From the NCBI GenBank assembly GCA_004362315.1, contig SNWL01000005.1, positions 62,001 to 126,000 of the forward strand: 64,000 nucleotides of DNA, in the 5' to 3' direction. The DNA is from Mycobacterium sp. BK086 (GTDB lineage: Bacteria; Actinomycetota; Actinomycetes; Mycobacteriales; Mycobacteriaceae). The position numbers were made by a program, and so were the translations under genes. Positions 17,572-25,766 of the stretch are shown here, one piece after another. Every line of letters starts with the position of its first letter. Within the stretch, counting starts at the first letter, position 1. The notes under the pieces were generated by a model, which saw nothing but the letters and a program-made list of their open reading frames with translations, did no database searches and was not told where the DNA came from.

Positions 17572-17586
17572 GAGTAGTCGCTACTC
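17572..17586. promoter_or_regulatory. perfect palindrome upstream of the fused hydrolase gene
   Basis: GAGTAGTCGCTACTC has 6-bp arms and a 3-bp centre, and lies in the 230-bp gap between the 89-residue gene and the fused hydrolase. It is an operator candidate. It ends exactly before an alternative ATG at 17587, which argues against that start. Nothing else coding is seen in the gap. Confidence 0.45.
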
Positions 17587-17664
17587 ATGTGCTTTGACAT
17601 CGCGAGTCGTACGTTTGCGCCAATGCCTTCGATAGGCGGATCGACCACGGGTAGGGGCGATGTC

Positions 17665-20511
17665 ATGGCCGAACCGATTGTGTCCAAGCTGCCGATCGAG
17701 GTCGAGCTCGTCGTCGACGTGATGCCGTGCCTCTCCATGCGGCAGACGTACGACTCGGCATCCGAACCACACCCGTGCGCCTACTTCGGCGAGTGGGGTT
17801 ACTACCACAGCTACGACTATGCAAGTGCCGGGCCGCCCGAGCAGCCGAAGATCGACCTGCCGGTGGTGTACGCCGGCAAGCGCCAGGTGGTACCCGAACT
17901 GCTGTCGGGGTGTCGCAAGGCGCCGATCATGTGCGTCGGTATCAACCCGAACCTGCCGGGCTGGACTAGTCGGACCCGCAACGCAATTCACCCGTACTTC
18001 GAGGACATCCTGCAATACGCGCACTACTTCCGATACCGGACCCGCGACAAACTGCGTGTCCCGCAACAGGATTACGAGGAATTGCGGGGATCCGTCGACG
18101 ACGACCCGTCGTCACCCCGAGCACTGACCGAGGTCGGTGCCGACATCCCCGTCGAGCCCTCACCCGTATTGATGTACGGCCAGTATCAACGGCTGCTCGA
18201 CGGCCTTGCGCAACGAAAGGGGTGGGCGCAACACCAACTCGCCGTGGGTGAGGACATCGCTTACGCGAACATGGTTGCCTGCCCGTCGGCGCGGTGGGTG
18301 ATCAGCCCGAACCAGGATGACCCAGCAATGCCTGTGATGGGACGGCCACGGGCCCAAGGGATTGTCGGCGAGTGCTTCGTCGAACGGCGATATTTTCTGC
18401 GTCAGTTGGTGCAAAGTCTGCCGGCCGTGATCCTGGTGTTCAGCCAGACGACTGCGCGCGAGTTCATTTCGGCGCTCGCCAACCGTTTCACCGTCGGTGA
18501 TCCGCAGCCCAACGAACCGCTCCGGGATCTTTTCGACCGCGAGATCCGCCTCAGCTATGGGCAGCTGTCGGATGGTACCGAGCTTGATTCGCGGGTGATC
18601 TTCATGGCGCACGCATCGGCCAACCCGCACGATTTCGACGCGATGGTGAGCCGTTGCGTCGATTACCTGGTCGGGGAGGTGGATCGCGGGAACCTGATGT
18701 ACCGCAACGAGACTGGCCATCTGCAAAGGGGTCGCGGATCGTGCGTGTTCTGCTCCAATTCGCTGTATCGGATCGGCAACTGTGACTATCAAGCGGAGCT
18801 GCAACCGATCGCGCCAGGAGGGATCGAACCCCTCGTCGCGGACGAGCCCGAAGCGCTGGTGGACAAATCCGAGCAGCTTCACCTCCTAGACCAAATCATG
18901 GGTTCGCCGGCGGAACGCCGAGCCGGCGAGGTGCCTCGGGTTGCGCCGCTCGCAGGCCAGCCCGCCGGCTCGCGGTTCATCCTGCACGGGACAGTCGTTC
19001 CGATGAACGGCGCTCCCATTCCCAACGGTGCGATCTATGTCGCCGACGGGCGAATCGCGGCGGTCGGCGAGGCGGGCGCGCCAGCCCCGGCCGGTTTTGA
19101 TGGAGTCCGCACCGTCCAGACCAAGGGGATGATCTATCCCGGCTTGTTCGATATGCACAACCATCTTCCTTACAACATTCTCCCGCTGTGGCGGCCACCG
19201 CGCCGCTTCGATAATCGGGCAGGCTGGCTGGGTCTCCCGGAATACTCCCAGCACATCGGGGAGCCAATGAATGTGATTGTCGGCAGCGGTGTTAACGCCA
19301 TCAAGGCGATCATCCGCTACGTCGAGGTCAAGCTATTGCTCGGCGGGGTCACATCCGCCCAGGGCCTGCGATCGCGGTTCGGGGGCAACGCGCTCTATCG
19401 AGGGGTGGTGCGCAATGTCGAGGCTCCGGACGATCCGAGCCTCGAGCCGCCGGCGGACTCACGCGTGATCGACATCGACAACCAGACCGTGGCCAACTTG
19501 AAGCAGGATCTCGACAGCGGAACCAAGGTGTTCTTTCACCTTGCCGAAGGCATCGACGCTCGCGCCAGGGAGCAGTTCAGGTTGGCTCACGAAAACTCAG
19601 CGGTGCGAGCGAATTTGGTCGGGATTCATAGCCTCGGATTGAAGGCGAAGGACCACCAGGCCATGCGATCGGCCGAGTCGTGGGTGGTGTGGTCGCCGTT
19701 GTCGAACTCGCTGCTGTACGGCGAAACGATCGACCCGCGCGTCCTGTTCGAGAAGAAGTCGCTGTTCACCCTTGGCAGCGACTGGACGCCCAGCGGTAGT
19801 CGCAACATCCTGATGGAACTCAAAGTGGCATGGCTTCGCGTGCAACAAGTTACCCCGGCAGCCGAGCGATTCGGGTTCGAGGATCTGGCCAAAGCGGTGA
19901 CGGTGAGCGGGGCTGCGGCCGCCGGCTGGGAAGACCAGTTGGGAACGATCGAAGCCGGGAAACTGGCCGACTTCGTGGTGCTGGACGCCACGCACGAAGA
20001 TCCTTACGAGAACCTCGTCCGGGCCACCGAGCGCGAGGTACGTCTCGTGGTGGTCGGTGGGGTTCCGCGATACGGCGACCACGACGTCATGCAGGCGGCC
20101 GGCATCTCGGCCGCGAGCGCAGAACGGCTTGTTGTCGGTGGCCGCAAGAAGCGCCTTCATCTACACCAGGACGATTCGCCGTTGGCAGGCCTCACTTTCG
20201 ACGCGGCACGCGAGCGTCTGCGGGCAGCGATGTCCGACCTGGACGCCGTCCGCAATGCTCCGGCCCCGATATTCGAGCCACTCGGGAACGAACCGCAGAT
20301 CGACCTCGAGCTCGATATGCAGCCAGAAGACGTCGCCGACCTCGGACCGATGCCACTGGCGGTTCTTCCACCCCTTCCGAAGCTGTCCCTCGACGCTCCG
20401 ACGGTGGTCGACGACAAAACCTATTTCGACCACCTGGAATCCTTCGAGCCGCTGCCTGAGTACTTCAAGGGTGCGGACGGACTGCGCGGCTTCTATCAGA
20501 GCGGCTTATAG
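17665..20511 (+). CDS. fusion: uracil-DNA-glycosylase-like domain plus amidohydrolase
   Basis: A 948-residue two-domain protein. Residues about 60-350 hold VGINPNLPGW (G92-N96), YANMVACPSARW (from Y200) and VILVFSQTTAREF (about 255), an order and spacing like the GINPG, N-x-V and late motifs of the uracil-DNA-glycosylase superfamily. A cysteine group follows: C360-x2-C363 and C373. Residues about 430-830 are an amidohydrolase with metal ligands H498-x-H500 (DMHNHL), H625 (FHLAEG), H655 (GIHSLG) and D706 (LGSDWTPSG), plus the usual IEAGKLADFVVLD end. No carboxylated lysine is evident, as in single-metal subtypes. A tail of 120 residues is unassigned. ATG 17665 has AGGGG seven bases upstream; 17587 is in frame but less likely. 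The amidohydrolase call is firm, the glycosylase-like call tentative. The fusion is unusual. Confidence 0.72.
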   Translation: MAEPIVSKLPIEVELVVDVMPCLSMRQTYDSASEPHPCAYFGEWGYYHSYDYASAGPPEQPKIDLPVVYAGKRQVVPELLSGCRKAPIMCVGINPNLPGWTSRTRNAIHPYFEDILQYAHYFRYRTRDKLRVPQQDYEELRGSVDDDPSSPRALTEVGADIPVEPSPVLMYGQYQRLLDGLAQRKGWAQHQLAVGEDIAYANMVACPSARWVISPNQDDPAMPVMGRPRAQGIVGECFVERRYFLRQLVQSLPAVILVFSQTTAREFISALANRFTVGDPQPNEPLRDLFDREIRLSYGQLSDGTELDSRVIFMAHASANPHDFDAMVSRCVDYLVGEVDRGNLMYRNETGHLQRGRGSCVFCSNSLYRIGNCDYQAELQPIAPGGIEPLVADEPEALVDKSEQLHLLDQIMGSPAERRAGEVPRVAPLAGQPAGSRFILHGTVVPMNGAPIPNGAIYVADGRIAAVGEAGAPAPAGFDGVRTVQTKGMIYPGLFDMHNHLPYNILPLWRPPRRFDNRAGWLGLPEYSQHIGEPMNVIVGSGVNAIKAIIRYVEVKLLLGGVTSAQGLRSRFGGNALYRGVVRNVEAPDDPSLEPPADSRVIDIDNQTVANLKQDLDSGTKVFFHLAEGIDARAREQFRLAHENSAVRANLVGIHSLGLKAKDHQAMRSAESWVVWSPLSNSLLYGETIDPRVLFEKKSLFTLGSDWTPSGSRNILMELKVAWLRVQQVTPAAERFGFEDLAKAVTVSGAAAAGWEDQLGTIEAGKLADFVVLDATHEDPYENLVRATEREVRLVVVGGVPRYGDHDVMQAAGISAASAERLVVGGRKKRLHLHQDDSPLAGLTFDAARERLRAAMSDLDAVRNAPAPIFEPLGNEPQIDLELDMQPEDVADLGPMPLAVLPPLPKLSLDAPTVVDDKTYFDHLESFEPLPEYFKGADGLRGFYQSGL

Positions 20512-20547
20512 GGCACGCTCCGCAACGACCGACAACAGGGAGAGAAG

Positions 20548-21933
20548 ATGCCGAAAATACAAGTGCTGCTTGAGGTGTCGCAATCGCAGGACGAAGCATT
20601 CGCGGCGTTCGACGCAGAGTTGGCGTCACCGTCGCTGGCCGTCGCCGCCAACGAGTCGGCGCTGGATAAACTCGCGGGTCTCGGGGTCGAGATGGCGACC
20701 GACCTGCCTCCGGTGCCGATGCTGAACATCAAGCCCGACACAGTGATCGCCTTGGAAGCCTTCGGTGTTGAGGAAGTCAGTCCCGACATGAGTGCCGACA
20801 CCGTCGTCGTCGCCGCTGAAGTGGACGCCGGCCAGATCGACGCCCTGCAGAGAAGGCGCGGCGTCACGGTATGGGCGAATTCGCCGCTGGAATTCGTCGA
20901 CGGCTGCCGTTGCGGAACGTCGCCGGACGTCGATGCCACAGAGTTGTTCGACCTGGCGTCCTCGGCTGGGGGTGTGGACTGCAGCCCGTTCCTGCCGGCG
21001 GTCACCGTTGAGGCCATCCGCACTCTGCTCGGCGTGAGGCGGATCTGGCACGACGGTTTTCGGGGCCAGAACGTGGTGGTTGGCATCATCGATGAAGGCG
21101 TCAACGGGATGAACTACCCCGTCGTTGGTGGATTCTCCCGACCCAACGCGCTTCGGCCAGGAACCGCCGACATCACCAGTCACGGCTCCATGTGTGCGGC
21201 CGATGTGCTGGTTGCCGCACCGGCGGCCAAACTGTACGACTATCCGTTCCTGGGCATCCAGAACTCCGGCGGAGCGCTGCAGATGTTCCAGGCCGCGCTG
21301 ACGCAGCGGCATAGCGACGGGACCCCGCACGTGTTGAACAACAGCTGGGGATTCACCGCCGTCCCAGACCAACAAGCCGCTCCCAACCACGAAATTTGGA
21401 ATCTCGATCACCCTCTGCATCGGAAGATCCGCGAAGTCATCACCTCCGGCGCCACCACGATGTTCGCGGCGGGCAACTGCGGTCAGGATTGCCCATCGGG
21501 TAACTGCCGGCCCTCCGGGATCGGCCCGGGCAGATCGATTCACGGCTCCAACAGCCTGGCCGAAGTCATCACAGTGGCCGCAGTCAATTCCCGCAATCAA
21601 CGCATTGGCTACTCGTCTCAGGGGCCAGGCATGTTCGAACACGCCAAACCCGATGTTGCTGCCTACAGCCACTTCTTCGGCAACTTCGGGCCCGGCCGCC
21701 CCGGCGGCACCGCCCACTCGCCCTTCGACAACGGCACCTCCTGCGCAACGCCGGTGGCGTCCGGGGTGGCCGCGTTATTGCTGTCCGCGTTTCCGCAGCT
21801 CACGCCAGTCGATATCCGCAATGCGCTGATCGCGGGCGCCGTCAACATCGGGCCGCCCGGATTCGACGACCAAACCGGTCACGGTGTCATCAACGCTGCG
21901 GCGTCCTATGCGAACCTGCGGGCGAGTAGGTAG
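20548..21933 (+). CDS. intracellular subtilisin-like serine protease (S8)
   Basis: A 461-residue subtilase. Catalytic Asp182 (GIIDEGVNG), His212 (TSHGSMCA), oxyanion Asn310 (AAGNCG) and Ser398 (GTSCATPVASG) are all present, so it should be active. Residues 1-150 look like a double prodomain: two alpha/beta segments, the second ending DTVVVAAEVDAGQIDALQ like an I9 inhibitor. The cysteine pair CRC and further Cys around NCGQDCPSGNC are odd for a subtilase and could bind metal. There is no signal peptide, so it acts in the cytoplasm or is exported by a non-Sec route. GGGAGAG ribosome site before ATG. It follows the fused hydrolase by 36 bp and is probably in the same operon. Confidence 0.9.
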   Translation: MPKIQVLLEVSQSQDEAFAAFDAELASPSLAVAANESALDKLAGLGVEMATDLPPVPMLNIKPDTVIALEAFGVEEVSPDMSADTVVVAAEVDAGQIDALQRRRGVTVWANSPLEFVDGCRCGTSPDVDATELFDLASSAGGVDCSPFLPAVTVEAIRTLLGVRRIWHDGFRGQNVVVGIIDEGVNGMNYPVVGGFSRPNALRPGTADITSHGSMCAADVLVAAPAAKLYDYPFLGIQNSGGALQMFQAALTQRHSDGTPHVLNNSWGFTAVPDQQAAPNHEIWNLDHPLHRKIREVITSGATTMFAAGNCGQDCPSGNCRPSGIGPGRSIHGSNSLAEVITVAAVNSRNQRIGYSSQGPGMFEHAKPDVAAYSHFFGNFGPGRPGGTAHSPFDNGTSCATPVASGVAALLLSAFPQLTPVDIRNALIAGAVNIGPPGFDDQTGHGVINAAASYANLRASR

Positions 21934-21936
21934 CCT
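21931..21936 (+). promoter_or_regulatory. leaderless -10 element overlapping the subtilase stop
   Basis: TAGCCT begins with the TAG stop of the subtilase gene and is followed by six bases and ATG 21943. The small downstream gene may be expressed independently of the protease. Confidence 0.5.
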
Positions 21937-21942
21937 GGGTGG

Positions 21943-22164
21943 ATGAATTGGTTGGTCACAGTGCGTGATGACGCCAACCTGCAGGAGATCTCTCAGCGGC
22001 TGCGCGCTCTAGGCTGCACAACGGTCGATACCAAGGGCGCAGTGCCGATGTCTGACCACGAGCTTTCGATCGCGGTGGTGGGGCCGTCGGAGCTGCCCAA
22101 ATCCGTGCAAGGCGACCCGCAGATCCTCGGCGTCTGGGAAAACAGCGACATCGTCCTGGCCTGA
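21943..22164 (+). CDS. stand-alone I9-like (subtilase propeptide/inhibitor-like) small protein
   Basis: A 73-residue protein with the beta-alpha-beta-beta-alpha-beta pattern of subtilisin propeptide inhibitors: WLVTVRDDANLQEISQRLRALG, then the turn CTTVDTKGAVPM, a strand LSIAVVGP, a short helix, and the final ILGVWENSDIV, comparable to the V-x-x-I-E-x-D end of I9 domains. It starts 9 bp after the subtilase stop. The likely role is inhibitor, chaperone or immunity partner of that protease (inference from fold pattern and position). Confidence 0.65.
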   Translation: MNWLVTVRDDANLQEISQRLRALGCTTVDTKGAVPMSDHELSIAVVGPSELPKSVQGDPQILGVWENSDIVLA

Positions 22165-22211
22165 CGGTTCAGGGCAGTCGAGGCGGCATCGCAGAAGAGT
22201 CGGCATCTAAC

Positions 22212-22217
22212 TAACCT
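22212..22217 (+). promoter_or_regulatory. leaderless -10 element of the SRPBCC gene
   Basis: TAACCT, six bases, ATG 22224. Confidence 0.5.
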
Positions 22218-22223
22218 GAAGCG

Positions 22224-22661
22224 ATGGTCCATCTCCACGTCGAGAAGACGATCTACGCGCCGCCCCAAGAAGTATTCGACTGGCTGGCCGATCCGGTGAA
22301 CCTGAATGCGGCCCCGTTGATCGTCACGTCGGACTGGGCGAAGGACTCACCGGCGCCCGCCGGCCTCGGCGCGATGCGGACCGGCTTCGCTATCGGCCTG
22401 TGGTTTCGCGAGGAGATCACCGCCTATGACCCGCCGCACAGCTACAGCTATCTGATCGTCAAATCGGTACCGGCCTTCGAGCATGAGGGCGGCACACTCA
22501 CCTTCACCCCGGACGGCGAAGCAACTCGCGTCGACTGGGACAGCACCTACACCCATCCGGCTCGCGGCGGCGGAAAGGCCATGGAGGCGCTCACGTCAAA
22601 GCTGCTGCCGTGGAACTTCCGTGCGATCCTCAATGGGTGCGCCAAGGCATTGGAGCGCTAG
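22224..22661 (+). CDS. SRPBCC (START-like) family protein
   Basis: A 145-residue polyketide cyclase/START-like protein: the N-terminal strand HVEKTIYAPPQEVFDWLADPVNL and long C-terminal helix KLLPWNFRAILNGCAKALE are typical. It binds a hydrophobic ligand in a central cavity; ligand unknown. Convergent with the diacylglycerol kinase gene, overlapping it by 4 bp. Confidence 0.85.
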   Translation: MVHLHVEKTIYAPPQEVFDWLADPVNLNAAPLIVTSDWAKDSPAPAGLGAMRTGFAIGLWFREEITAYDPPHSYSYLIVKSVPAFEHEGGTLTFTPDGEATRVDWDSTYTHPARGGGKAMEALTSKLLPWNFRAILNGCAKALER

Positions 22662-23560
22662 ATCGGCTCCGGGACAATGATTTTCAGTGCGCCTGGGACC
22701 GCCGAGATCTCTGCGGGCAGCGGACACACGTAGTCGCCGTCGGCGTAGGCGTTGATGCCGGGGGAGTCGACGGTGATCGTGCGGGCCCGGGCGGTGGTGA
22801 CTTCGGGCAGGTTCACGTGCGTGCCCTTGAACACCGTCGGGAACAACCGGATCAGCTTGACCCGCGACGACGCGCCAACCATTGTGATGTCGAGCATCCC
22901 GTCGGAGTGATCCGCGCCCGGGGTGATCAACATGCCCCCGCCGTAGCTGCGGGTGTTGCCGAACGCCGCCAGTGTCAGCTCGGTGACGATCTCTCGCTCG
23001 CCGTCGAGCACCATCCGAAAAGGCAACGGCCGCAACTGCGAAATCTCGGCGACCAGCGCGACGTTGTAACGCATCCGGCCGTGCGGCCAGCTCATCCGGT
23101 TCACCCGATCGCTGACCAGTGAGTCGAACCCCGTCGCGGCGACCGTGCCGAACCAGGTGCTCGACCCGTCGGCACCCTTGACGAGTCCGAGGTCGACGGT
23201 CTCGGTGTATCCGGCGGCGATCACGTCAACCGCGGCCACCGGATCGGCTGTCGGCAGCCGGTATTCGCGGGCATGGTCGTTGCCGGTGCCGGCGGGCACG
23301 ATTCCCAGCGGAATGTCGGTGCGCGCCAACGCCTGCAGCGCCAGGCGGATCACCCCGTCGCCGCCTACCACGACCAACGCGTCAGTCGGGCGGGTCAGTG
23401 CATCGTCGACGAGTTCACGGGCATGAGCGGCATCGCGGCCGACGATCCCCGTCACGTTAATCCCGAGCTCCTGAAACCGCTTCACCGCAAGCTCGCCGGC
23501 ATGTGGCGCGTTGCCGTGGCCCGACTTCGGGTTGGTCAGGACGGTGACGTGGGAAATCAT
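22658..23560 (-). CDS. diacylglycerol kinase (LCB5/DgkB family)
   Basis: A 300-residue lipid kinase of the DAGK catalytic-domain family: NPKSGHGNAP near residue 10, the GGDGV nucleotide loop near 65, and PAGTGND near 85. The M. tuberculosis homologue at this locus (Rv2252) phosphorylates diacylglycerol and affects phosphatidylinositol mannoside synthesis. The ATG at 23560 overlaps the stop of the upstream FAD-oxidase gene (ATGA), so the two are translationally coupled. A longer in-frame extension exists but would run into that gene. Confidence 0.9.
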   Translation of the reverse strand: MISHVTVLTNPKSGHGNAPHAGELAVKRFQELGINVTGIVGRDAAHARELVDDALTRPTDALVVVGGDGVIRLALQALARTDIPLGIVPAGTGNDHAREYRLPTADPVAAVDVIAAGYTETVDLGLVKGADGSSTWFGTVAATGFDSLVSDRVNRMSWPHGRMRYNVALVAEISQLRPLPFRMVLDGEREIVTELTLAAFGNTRSYGGGMLITPGADHSDGMLDITMVGASSRVKLIRLFPTVFKGTHVNLPEVTTARARTITVDSPGINAYADGDYVCPLPAEISAVPGALKIIVPEPI

Positions 23561-25167
23561 GGAATCAGCTTGCCGGGGTTCAGGATCCCCGCCGGATCGA
23601 CAGCCTGCTTGACCGCCTGCAACACCTTCACGCCGAGCTCGCCGATCTCCGCACCCATCCACGGCCGGTGATCGGCCCCGATCGCATGATGGTGGGTGAT
23701 GGTGCCGCCGGTGCGTGAAATGGCATCGGAGGCGGCGACTTTGGCAGCCAGCCACTGCTTGGCCACGTCGCCGCGCTGGCCCGCCACCACGGTGAAGTAC
23801 AGCGATGCGCCGGTGGGATACACATGCGAAATGTGGCACATCACCAGCGCCGGTGTGCCGCTTTCGGCGAGCGAGTTCGTCAGCGCCTCGGTGACCGCCG
23901 TCTTCAGAGCGGTCAGGTTGGACCACGTCGTCGCGGTCTCCAGCGTCTCGCACAACGCGCCGGCGGCCAGCAGCGAATCACGCAGGTACGGCGCGTCGAA
24001 CCGGCCGTGCTCCCACGCTCGCGCAGGGGCCTCGCCCAGTGAGGTACCACCCTGGGCTTCCAGCACCGCACGGGTCTCGGCGTGCCGGCTCTCGGTGTGC
24101 GCCGGGCTTCCCTCGAACAGGGTGAGCCCCAAACAACCGCCGGTGATGCTCTGCTCACCGATGCTGCCGGTGGTCGCCAGGTTCACGCCGGTCTCGGCCT
24201 CATCGGACAACCGCACCACAGTCGGTCCGGTGCCGATCTGGGTGATGGCGCGCAGCGCGGCCGCGCCGGTGGCGAAGTCGGGGAACGACCATGCCTCGTA
24301 GCGGGTCGTCTCCGGGACGGGATGTACGCGTAGGCGCACCCGGGTGATCACGCCGAAGACGCCTTCGGATCCGGAGAACAGCTCCCGAAGGTCCGGGCCG
24401 GCCGCGGTCTCCGGGGCGCGGCCGAGGTCGAGGACGCCGACCGGGGTGACGATCGTCAGTCCCCGGATCATGTCGTTGAACCGGCCGTATCCCGCGGAAT
24501 CCTGCCCCGAGGAGCGGGTGGCCGCGTACCCGCCGATGGTGGCGAACTTGAAACTCTGGGGGAAGTGTCCGAGGGAGAAGCCGTGTTCGCCGAGCAGGCG
24601 TTCGGCGTCCGGGCCGGTCACCCCGGCGCCCAGTTCGGCCTGCATCGACGTCTCGTCAAGTGAGTGCAGCGCATCGAGCCGGCGCAGGTCCAGCGAGATG
24701 ACGGCGGCGAACTCGCCGCGGATCGGGTCGAGGCCGCCGACCACGCTGGTGCCGCCACCGAAGGGCACCACGGCGATGCCGTGCTGCGAGCAGTAGCGCA
24801 GCACGGTCGCGATCTCGTCCTCATTGCCGGGAAGCAGCACCGCGTCCGGAGCATCCTGGTGGGTTTGCTTGCGGCGCAACAGATCCAGCGTGGACTTGCC
24901 GCCCGCGTACCGCAGCCGGCCCTGGTCGTCGGTCCGCACGTAGTCGGCGCCCACGAATTCCGCGAGAGCATCGCGGTGCTCGTCTGCCAACGACGACGGC
25001 CGGACCTGAACCTCGTCGATGGACGGTGCGGGGACCTCGCTGACCGTGACCCCGAGTGCCTGCTCGAGCAGCGCTCGAATGCCGTCGGAGAGGGGCTTGG
25101 CGGCTTGGGGGTCGCCCCAGGCATTCCAGGCCATCGGGGGAACCAGGGTGCGGGCATCGTCGCTCAT
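23557..25167 (-). CDS. FAD-linked oxidase, alkyldihydroxyacetone-phosphate synthase-like
   Basis: A 536-residue flavoprotein of the vanillyl-alcohol-oxidase/AGPS class. The PP-loop-type FAD motif VVPFGGGTSVVGG lies near residue 140, TGPDAERLLGEHGFSLGHFPQSF and TIGGYAATRSSGQDS near 185-225, and a C-terminal HHHAIGADH at about 503-511 corresponds to the His-rich active-site segment of AGPS. An ether-lipid or glycerolipid role fits the coupled diacylglycerol kinase and nearby glpD, but the reaction is not proven in mycobacteria. Divergent from TetR with a 17-bp gap. Confidence 0.88.
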   Translation of the reverse strand: MSDDARTLVPPMAWNAWGDPQAAKPLSDGIRALLEQALGVTVSEVPAPSIDEVQVRPSSLADEHRDALAEFVGADYVRTDDQGRLRYAGGKSTLDLLRRKQTHQDAPDAVLLPGNEDEIATVLRYCSQHGIAVVPFGGGTSVVGGLDPIRGEFAAVISLDLRRLDALHSLDETSMQAELGAGVTGPDAERLLGEHGFSLGHFPQSFKFATIGGYAATRSSGQDSAGYGRFNDMIRGLTIVTPVGVLDLGRAPETAAGPDLRELFSGSEGVFGVITRVRLRVHPVPETTRYEAWSFPDFATGAAALRAITQIGTGPTVVRLSDEAETGVNLATTGSIGEQSITGGCLGLTLFEGSPAHTESRHAETRAVLEAQGGTSLGEAPARAWEHGRFDAPYLRDSLLAAGALCETLETATTWSNLTALKTAVTEALTNSLAESGTPALVMCHISHVYPTGASLYFTVVAGQRGDVAKQWLAAKVAASDAISRTGGTITHHHAIGADHRPWMGAEIGELGVKVLQAVKQAVDPAGILNPGKLIP

Positions 25168-25170
25168 GCG

Positions 25171-25184
25171 TTACAGTATTACAG
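25171..25184. promoter_or_regulatory. direct repeat TTACAG-TA-TTACAG in a 17-bp divergent gap
   Basis: The exact hexamer repeat fills most of the gap between the FAD-oxidase and TetR starts and overlaps the TetR -10 box TACAGT (25172-25177, seven bases before ATG 25185). CGTTAC (25169-25174) and GTAACG (25198-25203) form a wider inverted repeat. Probable TetR autoregulatory site controlling both directions. Confidence 0.5.
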
Positions 25185-25766
25185 ATGTTGTCAATCAGTA
25201 ACGACGAATCGCTTAACGTCGGCGACCGGATCATGGCCGCCGCGGCCAGCTGTGTCCGCGATTTCGGGGTCGAGCGGGTCACGTTGGCCGAGATCGCCCG
25301 GCGCGCCGGAGTGAGCCGCCCGACTGTGTATCGCCGCTGGCCAGACACCAGCACGATCGTGGCGTCGTTGCTCACCGACCGGATCACCGGCACCTGGCGC
25401 GCGGTCCCGGCGGCTCACCCCGGCCGCACCGGCCTTGTCGAGCGGATCGTCGAGGTGGCCCGCCGCCTGCGCGACGACGAACTCATCACCTCGGTGCTGC
25501 GCTCCGCCCCCGACCTGGCGATGGTCTACATCGCCGGACGCCTCGGAACCAGCCAGCAGATCCTGATCGACCTCTTCGTCGACGCACTGCGCGCGGCTCA
25601 GGCCGACGGCAGTGTCCGGGCCGGCGACGTCCGTCAGATGTCGGCGATGGTGCTGCTCATCGGGCAGTCCGCGATCCAGTCCGCCCAGATCGTCGAACCC
25701 ATTCTCGACGGCGACGCCCTGAGCGCCGAGCTGTCCCGCGCCCTGAACGGATACCTCGCCCCATGA
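25185..25766 (+). CDS. TetR family regulator of the glycerolipid genes
   Basis: A 193-residue TetR protein; HTH ITLAEIARRAGVSRPTVYRRW-like segment (here TLAEIARRAGVSRPTVYRRW) near residues 35-55. The ATG at 25185 is part of a leaderless promoter, and the stop overlaps the glpD start (ATGA), so regulator and glpD are coupled. Likely controls glpD and the divergent FAD oxidase/kinase pair. It sits at the Rv2250c-equivalent position (from memory). Confidence 0.88.
   Translation: MLSISNDESLNVGDRIMAAAASCVRDFGVERVTLAEIARRAGVSRPTVYRRWPDTSTIVASLLTDRITGTWRAVPAAHPGRTGLVERIVEVARRLRDDELITSVLRSAPDLAMVYIAGRLGTSQQILIDLFVDALRAAQADGSVRAGDVRQMSAMVLLIGQSAIQSAQIVEPILDGDALSAELSRALNGYLAP

Noticed and set aside
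17165..22164. Mobile-element origin of the subtilase cluster
   Set aside because: No flanking repeats, tRNA, transposase or integrase could be found; only gene content is unusual, so I keep it as an accessory cluster without a mobility claim.
22658..23953. Longer start for the diacylglycerol kinase
   Set aside because: The extra 131 codons lie inside the FAD-oxidase gene in another frame and do not resemble a kinase; ATG 23560 gives a full family-length protein and an ATGA overlap.
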